A stretch of 64,000 bases of DNA, taken from contig NZ_CP134223.1 of NCBI RefSeq assembly GCF_031599675.1, forward strand, positions 4,526,001 to 4,590,000, given 5' to 3'. The position numbers and the translations under genes are program-made. The stretch comes from Paenibacillus pedocola (GTDB lineage Bacteria; Bacillota; Bacilli; Paenibacillales; Paenibacillaceae). The notes below the pieces were generated by a model that saw only the letters and a list, made by a program, of their open reading frames with translations, was not told the origin of the DNA and ran no database searches. Shown here piece by piece: positions 33,768 through 41,501 of the stretch (positions are counted from its first letter, which is position 1; every line of letters begins with the position of its first letter).

Positions 33768-34733
33768 TCAAAGAAACCATTCCGGAAACCATTGTTTCAG
33801 CGATTTAAGCTTGGCTTCGGTCTGTATGGCTCCCCCGCCTTCATGAGCGTTGAACGGATAGATGTTGATTTCTTTCTCCCCGGCAATCCGGTTATAGGTT
33901 GCGAAATACATCTCCGGCGGACAGGTTTCATCCTTCAGCGCTACGGAGGCAAGCACCTTACAGGTAATCCGTGCGGCCATATTCATCGTATCGAAATAGC
34001 TTAGCTCATCCATCACCAGATCCAGCTCCTCCGGATGCCGGCGCAGATAATCGGCTACACTGGCGAACGCGCCATGCTCACCTTCAATTCTCCGCACCAG
34101 ATTGCTGTTGCTTGGAACATCCGCGAGTGCTGCAGCAGGCCTGTGATCCAGCGCGGCCATCGCCATCGTCAAAGCCCCGCCCTGGCTGCCGCCTTCAACG
34201 ACAATCCGATTAGGGTCCACTTCCGGCTGAGCGCAGGCAAAATCGATCGCCTTCATGCAGTCCATATATTGATAGCGGTAATAATATTCATATTTGCTGT
34301 GCGCGCCTTTACTCGCCAGGTTCATGGAGTATCCCCCGGATGAGGGAGCCCGGCTGCCAGTGCGCCCGCCTTGTTCCCTGCAGTCAATCGACACCACGGC
34401 AAAGCCCATCAATACCCAGTGCATGAACTCGGAGGGCTCTCCCCGGCTGCCGTTGAATCCGTGATAATGGATCAGGCACGGGTACCTCTCCTTTTGCCTG
34501 AAGTCAGGAACAATATACCAGCCGTACACCGGGGTTGTATCCATCCCGTCAAAGCTGATCTCATATACACTTACTTGCTCTATGGGATAGGTTATTTTTT
34601 GTCTGCTGCTATTCAAGGGCACAGCCCTAGCCTCGGCAATGGTTTCCTCCCAAAACTGGTCAAAATCCTCCCGCCGGGTAAGCTCCGGCTTATAGTTGAA
34701 CAATTCCTTCGTAACATCCTCCAGGTAACCCAT
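33768..34733 (-). CDS. Acetyl xylan esterase / cephalosporin-C deacetylase family esterase (CE7)
   Basis: A 321-residue alpha/beta hydrolase of the CE7 family. Landmarks are R-E-D-F-D-Q-F-W-E-E-T near the N-terminus, the R-G-Q-type motif replaced by R-E-Q-G-G-R-T-G (residues about 119-126), the nucleophile elbow G-G-S-Q-G-G (Ser near 183), Asp in L-K-D-E-T-C-P-P near 267, and His in N-A-H-E-G-G near 296. CE7 enzymes remove acetyl groups from xylo-oligosaccharides and other small acetyl esters inside the cell. The position beside GH52 and GH67 supports action on acetylated xylo-oligosaccharides. AGGAG precedes the ATG. Confidence 0.9.
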   Translation of the reverse strand: MGYLEDVTKELFNYKPELTRREDFDQFWEETIAEARAVPLNSSRQKITYPIEQVSVYEISFDGMDTTPVYGWYIVPDFRQKERYPCLIHYHGFNGSRGEPSEFMHWVLMGFAVVSIDCREQGGRTGSRAPSSGGYSMNLASKGAHSKYEYYYRYQYMDCMKAIDFACAQPEVDPNRIVVEGGSQGGALTMAMAALDHRPAAALADVPSNSNLVRRIEGEHGAFASVADYLRRHPEELDLVMDELSYFDTMNMAARITCKVLASVALKDETCPPEMYFATYNRIAGEKEINIYPFNAHEGGGAIQTEAKLKSLKQWFPEWFL

Positions 34734-34766
34734 GTTCTCTACTCCTTTAATGCTTATTTCCGGACA

Positions 34767-35846
34767 TTATTCTGTGATGCCAAAATCATGCAGCAGTTCC
34801 TGAGTATCGAGCGCAGGCAATCCCAGCGGGGTTCGTAAGTTCTGCAGCTTCTCCACCAGATCCTCTTCGTTTGCATACGCGTATGGACTCTTCCATTCCG
34901 ATTCCAGGGTGAGCAGTTCACTGGATGCAGGCTTCATGGAGTTATAATTCAGAATCCAGCTCTTCAGCTGATCCTTGGCGATATCGGTACGGATATTATC
35001 GCCCAGAATATCGATGATCTCCCCCCACTTGGCAATTCCGCTCACAGAATCCAGCTTATCCAGGATGAGGTTCAGGACCTCCTGCTGCCGTTCATTACGG
35101 GAGAAATCGGACGACTCTGCAGTTCCCCGGTTAGACTTACGGTAGCGGACGAAATCCAGCACTTCTTTGCCGCTTAAATGCTGCATCCCTTTTTTCAGGT
35201 CAATATTGGTGCCGTCGGCATTATCCACGTACCGCATATCCATCGGCACATTGATATCCAGCCCGCCAAGCTCATCCACAATACTGCTGAATGCGGCAAA
35301 ATTAATCAGAATCATATGCTCAATATCCATTTGCAGGATGCTACCGTAGAACTCTTTTGTTTTGCTTAAATCCTCGTCCTTGTTATGTGCGTAATAATAG
35401 GCGTAGTAGTAATTAGCCTTATGCGAGCCGATCTCACTGCTTGTAATCTTCAGATCACGGGGGATCGACAGAATAGACAGCTTCTTGGTAATAGGCTCAT
35501 AAACCACCGGCATCAGCACATCCGTATTCAGCGTCCCTCCGCTGCCGCTTCTGTTGTCCACACCGGCGAGCAAAAAGGTAAGCGGCTTGTTCTCATCCTC
35601 TTCCTCCACGGCCTCAGCACCTGCCGATGCTCCGGGCTCAGGCGATGCAGGACCAGCGGTTTCAGCGGGAGCCGTTCCCGATGCCGAAATCCGGTCAAGT
35701 GCCCGTTCGGCCTTAAAATACAGTGTTCCGGCATAGACAGCCCCGGCGATCAGACATGTGCCAAGTACAGCTGAGACACTAAGCAGTGTCTTGCGGGTAC
35801 GCTTTTTGCTGCGCTGTGCCTTCCTTCTCTTGCTTCGCTCCTCCAT
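34767..35846 (-). CDS. LytR-CpsA-Psr (LCP) family cell wall polymer ligase
   Basis: A 359-residue type II membrane protein: a strongly basic N-terminus (R/K-rich, residues 2-20), one transmembrane helix (about 22-45), a proline/alanine-rich linker, and the extracellular LCP domain from about 85. Domain signatures are L-L-A-G-V-D-N-R-S-G, N-T-D-V-L-M, S-I-L-S-I-P-R-D-L-K, K-A-N-Y-Y-Y-A and V-R-Y-R-K-S-N-R-G (the arginines bind the polyprenyl pyrophosphate). These enzymes attach anionic polymers such as teichoic acid to peptidoglycan. AGGAGG precedes the ATG. The stop is 33 bp from the esterase start on the same strand, but no functional link is evident. Confidence 0.92.
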   Translation of the reverse strand: MEERSKRRKAQRSKKRTRKTLLSVSAVLGTCLIAGAVYAGTLYFKAERALDRISASGTAPAETAGPASPEPGASAGAEAVEEEDENKPLTFLLAGVDNRSGSGGTLNTDVLMPVVYEPITKKLSILSIPRDLKITSSEIGSHKANYYYAYYYAHNKDEDLSKTKEFYGSILQMDIEHMILINFAAFSSIVDELGGLDINVPMDMRYVDNADGTNIDLKKGMQHLSGKEVLDFVRYRKSNRGTAESSDFSRNERQQEVLNLILDKLDSVSGIAKWGEIIDILGDNIRTDIAKDQLKSWILNYNSMKPASSELLTLESEWKSPYAYANEEDLVEKLQNLRTPLGLPALDTQELLHDFGITE

Positions 35847-36031
35847 TCCCTTCCTCCTGCTTCCCTCTCAATAATGTTATAAGTTGTAAATGATTATACC
35901 ATAGGCTAATAAAGTCGCTTACTAAAAAGTGGAAGAGGATGCGGGTGCGTCATACATTGAGGTGTCATCACATGCAGGCCTTTTCAAAAGGTGTATAATA
36001 ATAGGAACTTACCAAAAAAGGATGTCATGAC

Positions 36032-37000
36032 ATGCTTCTTGCTGTGAACCGTGTGCTTAACCGGATGATGCCACTGATCACTCCGCTGAGTGTCCTGACC
36101 GGGGTGCTCTGCGGCAGTACGCTTACTCCTTATACCTTTTTGTCACCCTGGCTGTTTGCTTTTATGACGTTTGCCGGCAGCATCAGTCTAGGATTTAAAG
36201 ATTTTGTGAATGTGCTCAAAAAGCCCCTCCCCCTGTTCGCCTGCCTATTTATCCTTCATCTGGCCATGCCGCTGGTTGCCTTCGGGCTCGGGAATGTGCT
36301 CTACCACTCGGATGAATTCACCATCACCGGCCTTGTGCTTGCTGCGGTGATTCCTACGGGGATCAGCAGCTTTATCTGGGTCAGTATTTATAAAGGTAAC
36401 ACCGCTCTTACCCTCTCGATCATTCTGATCGACACGCTGCTGGCTCCCTTTATCGTGCCGGGTGTTCTGTCGGTGCTGATTGGAACCAGTGTGGAGCTGG
36501 ATACCTGGGCCATGATGAGCAGCCTCTTCTGGATGATTGTTGTGCCGTCTCTGCTGGGCATGGTGCTTAATGAATGGAGCAAGGGTGCGGTCGCTCCGGT
36601 ATGGAGCCCGAGACTGAACCCGCTGTCCAAACTGTTCATGGCTGTCGTGATTATGATTAACGGCTCGGTCATTTCCCCTTACCTGGCAGACATCGATCTG
36701 CATCTGGTAGGCCTGGCCGCTGTTATTGTTCTGCTGGCTTCCACCGGCTATTGTCTTTGCTTCCTCACCGCCAGGCTTCTGCGCTGGAACGAAGCAGATG
36801 AAGTCGCCCTGCTCTTCAACGGCGGCATGCGCAATATCAGCGCCGGCGCAGTACTCGCGGTGTCCTATTTCCCCGCTCCGGTAGCCGTCCCCGTCGTACT
36901 CGGCATGGTGTTCCAGCAGCTGCTCGCTTCGCTGGTAGGCTTCCTGCTCGGCCGCCGCTCCCGGGTAAATCATGCAGCCGACCGGACTTCGGCGGCTTGA
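36032..37000 (+). CDS. Bile acid:sodium symporter (BASS) family transporter
   Basis: A 322-residue membrane protein with about ten hydrophobic helices. It resembles the BASS superfamily: an early L-T-P-Y-T-F-L-S-P-W-L region, a conserved A-A-V-I-P-T-G-I-S-S-F-I-W-V crossover, and late F-N-G-G-M-R-N-I-S-A-G-A-V-L-A. Bacterial members import small organic anions with Na+; the substrate is not known here. AAGGA sits nine bases before the ATG, and a TATAAT box lies at 35994-35999, without a clear -35. The gene stands alone. Its 3' side holds the 51-bp repeat array. Confidence 0.8.
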   Translation: MLLAVNRVLNRMMPLITPLSVLTGVLCGSTLTPYTFLSPWLFAFMTFAGSISLGFKDFVNVLKKPLPLFACLFILHLAMPLVAFGLGNVLYHSDEFTITGLVLAAVIPTGISSFIWVSIYKGNTALTLSIILIDTLLAPFIVPGVLSVLIGTSVELDTWAMMSSLFWMIVVPSLLGMVLNEWSKGAVAPVWSPRLNPLSKLFMAVVIMINGSVISPYLADIDLHLVGLAAVIVLLASTGYCLCFLTARLLRWNEADEVALLFNGGMRNISAGAVLAVSYFPAPVAVPVVLGMVFQQLLASLVGFLLGRRSRVNHAADRTSAA

Positions 37001-37082
37001 GCGAAGTCTCGGGGATAGGGTGAGTAAGTCCCGGCTTCTAGCCCGGTCCAGCAGAGAGCCTCGCTACCGGCTGCCGATCTGG

Positions 37083-37128
37083 AGCCGGTAGGGCCGGAGG
37101 GCTAATGCCGGTAGGGCTGGAGGGCTGG
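37083..37128. repeat. Short GC-rich direct repeat
   Basis: GCCGGTAGGGCCGGAGGGCT is followed at once by a second copy with one change (GCCGGTAGGGCTGGAGGGCT). It lies directly upstream of the 51-bp array in the convergent gap between the BASS and TetR genes. Confidence 0.65.
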
Positions 37129-37130
37129 TG

Positions 37131-37369
37131 CCCGCCTGCGACGAAATCAAAGGGATTTTTCCCTTTAATTTCCCCATATTGCCCGCCTGCGACGAAATCA
37201 AAGGGATTTTTACCTCTATTTCCCCCATACTGCCCGCCTGCGACGAAATCAAAGGGATTTTTACCTTTAATTTCCCCATATCGCCAACCTGCGCCGAAAT
37301 CAAAGGGATTTTTACCTCTATTTCCCTCCATATTGCCCGCCTGCGGCGAAATCAAAGGGATTTTTACCC
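37131..37369. repeat. Tandem array of 51-bp units with hairpin AAAGGG/CCCTTT
   Basis: Nearly five tandem units of 51 bp. Each has a GC-rich part CCCGCCTGCGACG and a palindrome running from AAATCAAAGGG across ATTTTT to a CCCTTTAATTT-type right arm. Hairpins begin at 37144, 37195, 37246, 37297 and 37349 (spacings 51, 51, 51, 52). Because 51 is a multiple of three, several frames stay open and give artificial 17-residue repeats. It fills the gap between convergent genes. Unlike the 7.0- and 29.9-kb arrays, the whole unit is repeated, not only the hairpin. Confidence 0.9.
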
Positions 37370-37482
37370 GGGCACGCAGATCGCCCCAACAGATTCTCGG
37401 GTACACACTTTCACTCCTTGCATCACATACTGCAAAACTAGCAAAGGCAGCGAAATAGCCTCGCCGCCTTTAAAAACCAGGT

Positions 37483-38070
37483 CTATTGGGACCGCAGCAT
37501 GGTGATTTGTCTGGCAAGATAAGCGGGTGTATACGGCATGTCCCGGCGAAGCCATTTTACCACTGTGCCAATCAGGGCCGCTGAGCCGTACCAGATGGCG
37601 ATATCTCTCTGAATCATAGACTCGGGAGTGCCGCTGTTGTTCCCATTCCGCTCCAGCCGCGAGATAATCATTTCTTCAATTAGAGCCACCAGACGGTCGG
37701 TAAAAATCGTACTCTGTCTGAAGGTAAGCGTAACTTTATATAATCTTGCGTTTGCCTGGATATGCTTGAGCAGGTTCTCGAGCAGCGGCCAATCCTCTTT
37801 CCCCGCCTCCTCCGGATTATCGCTTACGACCTGCTGAATATTCTCAACCATCTCATCGGCCATTTTTTCCAGCATATCCGGCAGATCCTTGTAATGCAGA
37901 TAAAAGGTCACACGATTGATGCTGGCCCGTTCGGCAATACGGTTGACTGTAATTTTCTCGATATCCATTTCCTCCAGCAGCTCAACAACCGCATTCTTCA
38001 GCAATTGGCGCGTACGGAGTACACGGGGATCTATACGCTCTTCCTTAGGTTCCATCCTAATTCTCTCCAT
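37483..38070 (-). CDS. TetR/AcrR-family transcriptional regulator
   Basis: A 195-residue regulator. The N-terminal helix-turn-helix has R-T-R-Q-L-L-K-N-A-V-V-E-L-L-E, then K-I-T-V-N-R-I-A-E-R-A-S-I-N-R-V-T-F-Y-L-H-Y-K-D, the TetR signature. The C-terminal half would be the ligand-binding dimer domain. An in-frame ATG at 38055 with GGAGAG seven bases upstream is an alternative start. It is divergent from a DHA2-type efflux gene, with several TACA/TGTA palindromes between them, so it probably represses that pump and itself. Confidence 0.9.
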   Translation of the reverse strand: MERIRMEPKEERIDPRVLRTRQLLKNAVVELLEEMDIEKITVNRIAERASINRVTFYLHYKDLPDMLEKMADEMVENIQQVVSDNPEEAGKEDWPLLENLLKHIQANARLYKVTLTFRQSTIFTDRLVALIEEMIISRLERNGNNSGTPESMIQRDIAIWYGSAALIGTVVKWLRRDMPYTPAYLARQITMLRSQ

Positions 38071-38132
38071 TCTTTCAACTTCTCTTAGTAGACTACATTT
38101 TGTATGGAATTGTCGTTTTTCAAAAAGTTAAA

Positions 38133-38250
38133 CTACATATCACTTGTAGAACGTTAATTACTTTACACTTTTTCAGAAACCGTTGCTTGCTTACATAAAA
38201 ATTTCATTTATAATTTGTTTTATGCAATGTCAACTATACAACACGTTGTA
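38133..38250 (+). promoter_or_regulatory. Efflux gene promoter with TetR-type operators
   Basis: TTGCTT (38187-38192) and TATAAT (38209-38214), 16 bp apart, form a promoter for the downstream pump gene. The palindrome TACAAC-AC-GTTGTA (38237-38250) lies about 20 bp after the expected start of transcription. CTACA-N7-TGTAG (38133-38149) lies upstream, nearer the regulator's own start. Both are candidate sites for the divergent TetR protein. Confidence 0.72.
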
Positions 38251-38290
38251 AATTAAGTCTATGATCAACGATTTGAAAGGATGGAGTGTA

Positions 38291-39784
38291 GTGAGTAAAG
38301 AAATAGAAGCAGCAGCCAGTTCCATTAAAAAGGGCCCCATCTTGTTCATTATGATTCTAGGTGCATTCCTTGCAACTCTGAATCAGACGGTGATGAGTGT
38401 TGCTGTACCTGGCCTTATGAATGACTTCGGCATCACAGCTGCAACGGCACAATGGCTGACCACAGGCTATATGCTGGTTAACGGAGTTCTGATTCCGATT
38501 ACAGCCTTTCTGATGCAGCGGTTTACTACCCGTGAGCTGTTCCAGACGTCTATGTTTGTATTCCTGGCGGGAACTATAGTCTCTGCGCTTGCAACGAGCT
38601 TCCCTGTTCTGCTGACAGGACGTATGATTCAGGCCGCCGGAGCAGGGATTATCATGCCGCTGCTGACCAATGTAATATTAGCCCTTTTCCCCCGCGAGAA
38701 ACGCGGAGCAGCCATGGGGATGGTCGGGTTAGCGATTATATTCGCACCTGCCATTGGACCAACACTGGCCGGATATATCTTGGAGCATTACACCTGGGAA
38801 ACCATGTTTTACGGTATGATTCCGTTAACTCTGATTGTCATCATCTGCGGATTTATGTATTTGCGGAATGTGTCGGAGCGTTCTTATCCTAAAATTGATA
38901 TTATCAGCGTTGTAATGTCTACTGTTGGTTTTGGTGCATTGCTGTACGGTTTCAGCCGTGCGGCCAGCGCAGGCTGGTCAAGTGCGGAAGTCATGCTGTC
39001 ACTGGCTGCGGGTGTCGTTGCGCTTGGCCTGTTCATTTGGCGCCAGCTGACTTCCCAAAGCCCGCTGCTCGACCTCCGGGCTTTTAAATACAACATGTTT
39101 AGCTTAACTACGCTCATCAGTGTCGCAGTTACAATCGTGATGTATGCGGATATGATGCTGCTGCCGCTTTACCTGCAGAATGCCCGCGGATATACTGCTC
39201 TGGAGTCAGGATTGCTGCTGCTTCCCGGAGCGCTCATTATGGGGCTATTGATGCCTGTTACCGGCAAGCTGTTCGACCGGTTCGGCGCGAAATGGCTGGC
39301 GATCGTCGGCCTGCTCATTATGATCGTTACGACTCTGGGCTTCGTTAACCTGACAGACTCGACCAGCTTCACTTATCTGGTGCTGATGTCTACAGGCCGC
39401 CGGATCGGGATGGCGCTGCTGCTGATGCCGATTCAGACACTGGGTCTAAACCAGCTGCCGTCGAAGCTGAATGCTCATGGTACAGCGATTTCAAATACCG
39501 TTAGGCAAGTAGCGGGTGCTGTAGGAACGTCCTTGCTGGTAACTGTAATGACGAGCCGTACGACTACTCACATGAAGGAAATGCTTACTTCAGGCGGTAC
39601 TCCAGGAACGAAAGAACATATGATCATGGAAGCCTCCATCCAGGGTATCAATGACGCCTACCTTGTTATCGTGGGAATCGGTGTCCTGGGTCTGCTGCTC
39701 TCCTTCTTCATCAAGAAGGTCGGGCAGGCAACGGAAGAAGAGTCCGGGCAGGCATTGAAGCAGGCTATAGTCAAAAAAGCCTAA
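38291..39784 (+). CDS. DHA2-family (EmrB/QacA-type) MFS drug transporter
   Basis: A 497-residue membrane protein with about 14 helices. DHA2 motifs are present: L-D-x-T-V-type L-N-Q-T-V-M-S-V-A-V-P near residue 35, and G-R-M-I-Q-A-A-G-A-G-I-I-M-P-L near 110. Such pumps exchange protons for lipophilic cations or other drugs. The ATG at 38261 lacks a ribosome binding site, while AAGGATGGAG lies just before the GTG at 38291, so the GTG start is preferred. It is divergent from its probable TetR repressor and ends at a strong terminator. Confidence 0.9.
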   Translation: MSKEIEAAASSIKKGPILFIMILGAFLATLNQTVMSVAVPGLMNDFGITAATAQWLTTGYMLVNGVLIPITAFLMQRFTTRELFQTSMFVFLAGTIVSALATSFPVLLTGRMIQAAGAGIIMPLLTNVILALFPREKRGAAMGMVGLAIIFAPAIGPTLAGYILEHYTWETMFYGMIPLTLIVIICGFMYLRNVSERSYPKIDIISVVMSTVGFGALLYGFSRAASAGWSSAEVMLSLAAGVVALGLFIWRQLTSQSPLLDLRAFKYNMFSLTTLISVAVTIVMYADMMLLPLYLQNARGYTALESGLLLLPGALIMGLLMPVTGKLFDRFGAKWLAIVGLLIMIVTTLGFVNLTDSTSFTYLVLMSTGRRIGMALLLMPIQTLGLNQLPSKLNAHGTAISNTVRQVAGAVGTSLLVTVMTSRTTTHMKEMLTSGGTPGTKEHMIMEASIQGINDAYLVIVGIGVLGLLLSFFIKKVGQATEEESGQALKQAIVKKA

Positions 39785-39811
39785 TTTCAAGTAAATGTCG
39801 CGGCCAAAGAT

Positions 39812-39849
39812 AGAGGTCAACGAGATTCCAGTCGTTGATCTCTTTTTTT
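39812..39849 (+). terminator. Rho-independent terminator of the DHA2 gene
   Basis: AGAGGTCAACGA pairs with TCGTTGATCTCT, followed by a T7 run. It separates the efflux gene from the nitrate operon promoter. Confidence 0.92.
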
Positions 39850-39943
39850 GCGGGAATTTCTCATCGTTATGTTAGTATTCCTAACACAAAGACCTGTAAT
39901 CCGCTCTAAAAAAAGCATAAATATGAATAAATAAAAATTTATA

Positions 39944-39983
39944 TGTCATCATTATTGACATTTTCAGTGTGACTATTTATATT
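39944..39983 (+). promoter_or_regulatory. Nitrate operon promoter with GlnR/TnrA-like box
   Basis: TTGACA (39955-39960) and TATATT (39978-39983) are 17 bp apart. TGTCA-TCATTAT-TGACA (39944-39960) is an exact match to the GlnR/TnrA consensus TGTNA-N7-TNACA and ends on the -35 box. An overlap of that kind fits repression by GlnR under nitrogen excess better than activation from an upstream site. Confidence 0.83.
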
Positions 39984-39989
39984 GACAAT

Positions 39990-40231
39990 ATAAGATTTCA
40001 ACGACACAGCATTGTGTCAACGAAGGAAACAACAGGTTCTCCCACAATGTTGTGGCTGGATGGCTTGTTGTACCGGCATTCTTACATTTGTTTATAAAGT
40101 CAGCTACGATGACGTGGCTGCAATTGGCAACGGGGCCGATTAACACAATCCGCAGGTATGCGGGTTCTGTCAGTCGGCCCTTTTTTGTCGATTTACTTAC
40201 TTGGGGTTTTATAAAAAGGAGGATGTCAGCA
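39990..40231 (+). ncRNA. Structured 5' leader of the nitrate operon with transcription attenuator
   Basis: About 240 untranslated bases precede the transporter gene. Three small hairpins occur in order: GACACA-GCAT-TGTGTC (40003-40018), CCAC-AATGTT-GTGG (40042-40055) and CAGCTACG-ATGA-CGTGGCTG (40101-40120). They are followed by a very long stem-loop, 40134-40180, with T6 at 40181-40186, only 45 bp before the start codon. That last structure is a terminator inside the leader, so expression needs read-through. Hairpins ahead of a leader terminator are the layout bound by ANTAR antiterminators such as NasR. The AATGTT loop has the A1/G4 pattern, but the other loops do not clearly fit. Confidence 0.72.
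40134..40186 (+). terminator. Leader terminator (attenuator) upstream of the nitrate transporter gene
   Basis: GGGCCGA pairs with TCGGCCC, the stem continues inwards with one mismatch and a few wobble pairs through AATCCGCA/TGCGGGTT to a GGTA loop, and six T residues follow. No coding region precedes it in this transcript, so it acts as a conditional terminator. Confidence 0.88.
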
Positions 40232-41464
40232 ATGGAAGCAAAAAGTTTTCGCAAGGCGGGTCATGCCCCGAGTTTATTCTCAGCTTTTTTGTACTTTGAC
40301 GTAAGTTTCATGATTTGGGTGCTGTGCGGAGCGCTATCGCTCTACATTACCAAGGATTTCGGATTGTCAGATACCCAAAAAGCAACCATGGTCGCCATCC
40401 CAATCCTCGGCGGCTCGATCTTCCGGATTCCAATGGGGATCCTGGCAGACCGCATCGGGAGCAAAAAAGCGGGTCTGACCGGAATGTTCCTCACCATTAT
40501 TCCCCTCCTGTGGGGCTGGCTTGGCGGAAGCAGCCTGCTGCAGATTCATATGATCGGATTCCTGCTCGGTTTCGCAGGTGCAAGCTTTGCCGTATCGCTG
40601 TCCCTTGCAAGCCGCTGGTACCCTCCGCAATATCAGGGGCTGGCGATGGGTATTGCCGGTGCAGGAAACAGCGGAACCGCGCTGGCCACCTTTTTCGGAC
40701 CGCAAATCGCCCAGGCTTACGGATGGCACAGTGTATTCGGACTCGCACTGATTCCTCTGGCGATCGTGATGATTATTTTTGCCATATTAGCTAAAGATGC
40801 CCCAAATGCCCCTGCGCCTAAACCGCTCAAAGATTACCTCAGCGTCTTCAAGCATGCGGATACCTGGTGGTTCTCGATGTTCTATGCCATTACCTTCGGC
40901 GGGTTTGTCGGGTTCGCCAACTACGCGAGCATTTTCTTCTACGATGTGTACGGCGACGCCGCACACCCCGGCGGGCTGACCAAAATCCAGGTAGGATACC
41001 TGGTTACCATTACAGTTATCGCGGGCAGCTTCTTCCGTCCTTTAGGCGGCTGGATTGCGGACCGGATTGGCGGCATGCGCCTGCTGCTTGTTTTGTACAG
41101 TGTAATTTCGGTATGTGCGTTTGCCATTGCCTCGATGCCGGGTTCATTCCTGGTGATGCTGCTCTATACCAGCGTTATGATGGCCTGCCTCGGGATGGGG
41201 AACGGTTCGGTCTTTCAGATCATCCCTCAACGCTTCTCCAGGGAGATCGGAGTCATTACCGGCATTGTCGGTGCAGCCGGAGGTCTTGGCGGATATCTGC
41301 TGCCGACTTATGTCCTGGGCCCGCTGAAGCAGTCCACTGGCTCACAGGTCACCGGATTTCTCGTGGTCGGTTCCATTGTGCTCCTCACCACCCTTATCTT
41401 CTACGCTGTAACAAGATCCTGGAGAAAATCCTGGGCGAAGGCAGAGTCCGGTGTAAATTACTAA
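40232..41464 (+). CDS. nasA: Nitrate/nitrite transporter, NNP family of MFS
   Basis: A 410-residue, 12-helix MFS protein of the nitrate/nitrite porter type. It contains G-I-L-A-D-R-I-G-S-K-K (MFS motif A), and the nitrate signature G-I-A-G-A-G-N-S-G-T-A near residue 145, with a second G-x-G-N-G-S-V-F in the C-terminal half. It imports nitrate (or exports nitrite) across the cytoplasmic membrane. The frame is open from 40052, but that would place coding sequence through the leader hairpins and terminator; AAGGAGG nine bases before the ATG at 40232 fixes the start. The nitrate reductase fusion follows after 37 bp. Confidence 0.92.
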   Translation: MEAKSFRKAGHAPSLFSAFLYFDVSFMIWVLCGALSLYITKDFGLSDTQKATMVAIPILGGSIFRIPMGILADRIGSKKAGLTGMFLTIIPLLWGWLGGSSLLQIHMIGFLLGFAGASFAVSLSLASRWYPPQYQGLAMGIAGAGNSGTALATFFGPQIAQAYGWHSVFGLALIPLAIVMIIFAILAKDAPNAPAPKPLKDYLSVFKHADTWWFSMFYAITFGGFVGFANYASIFFYDVYGDAAHPGGLTKIQVGYLVTITVIAGSFFRPLGGWIADRIGGMRLLLVLYSVISVCAFAIASMPGSFLVMLLYTSVMMACLGMGNGSVFQIIPQRFSREIGVITGIVGAAGGLGGYLLPTYVLGPLKQSTGSQVTGFLVVGSIVLLTTLIFYAVTRSWRKSWAKAESGVNY

Positions 41465-41501
41465 TCAGCTCGTACAGAAAACTTCGGGGCGGTGAACTCA
41501 C

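Noticed and set aside
37131..37369. The 51-bp array as a CRISPR
   Set aside because: Whole units, including the would-be spacers, are repeated, no cas genes are near, and the repeats differ from copy to copy.
37038..37505. Open frames of 115-125 codons reading through the 51-bp array as proteins with 17-residue repeats
   Set aside because: The 51-bp period keeps frames open on both strands. No frame has a convincing start or codon pattern, and sister arrays with 62-bp steps break the frame.
40052..40231. A 60-residue N-terminal extension of the nitrate transporter
   Set aside because: It would be encoded by the leader hairpins and terminator, and AAGGAGG marks the ATG at 40232.
39990..40231. 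The nas leader as a molybdenum-cofactor (Moco) riboswitch
   Set aside because: I could not match the multi-helix Moco motif; the small separate hairpins plus terminator fit antitermination better, though a covariance search would be decisive.
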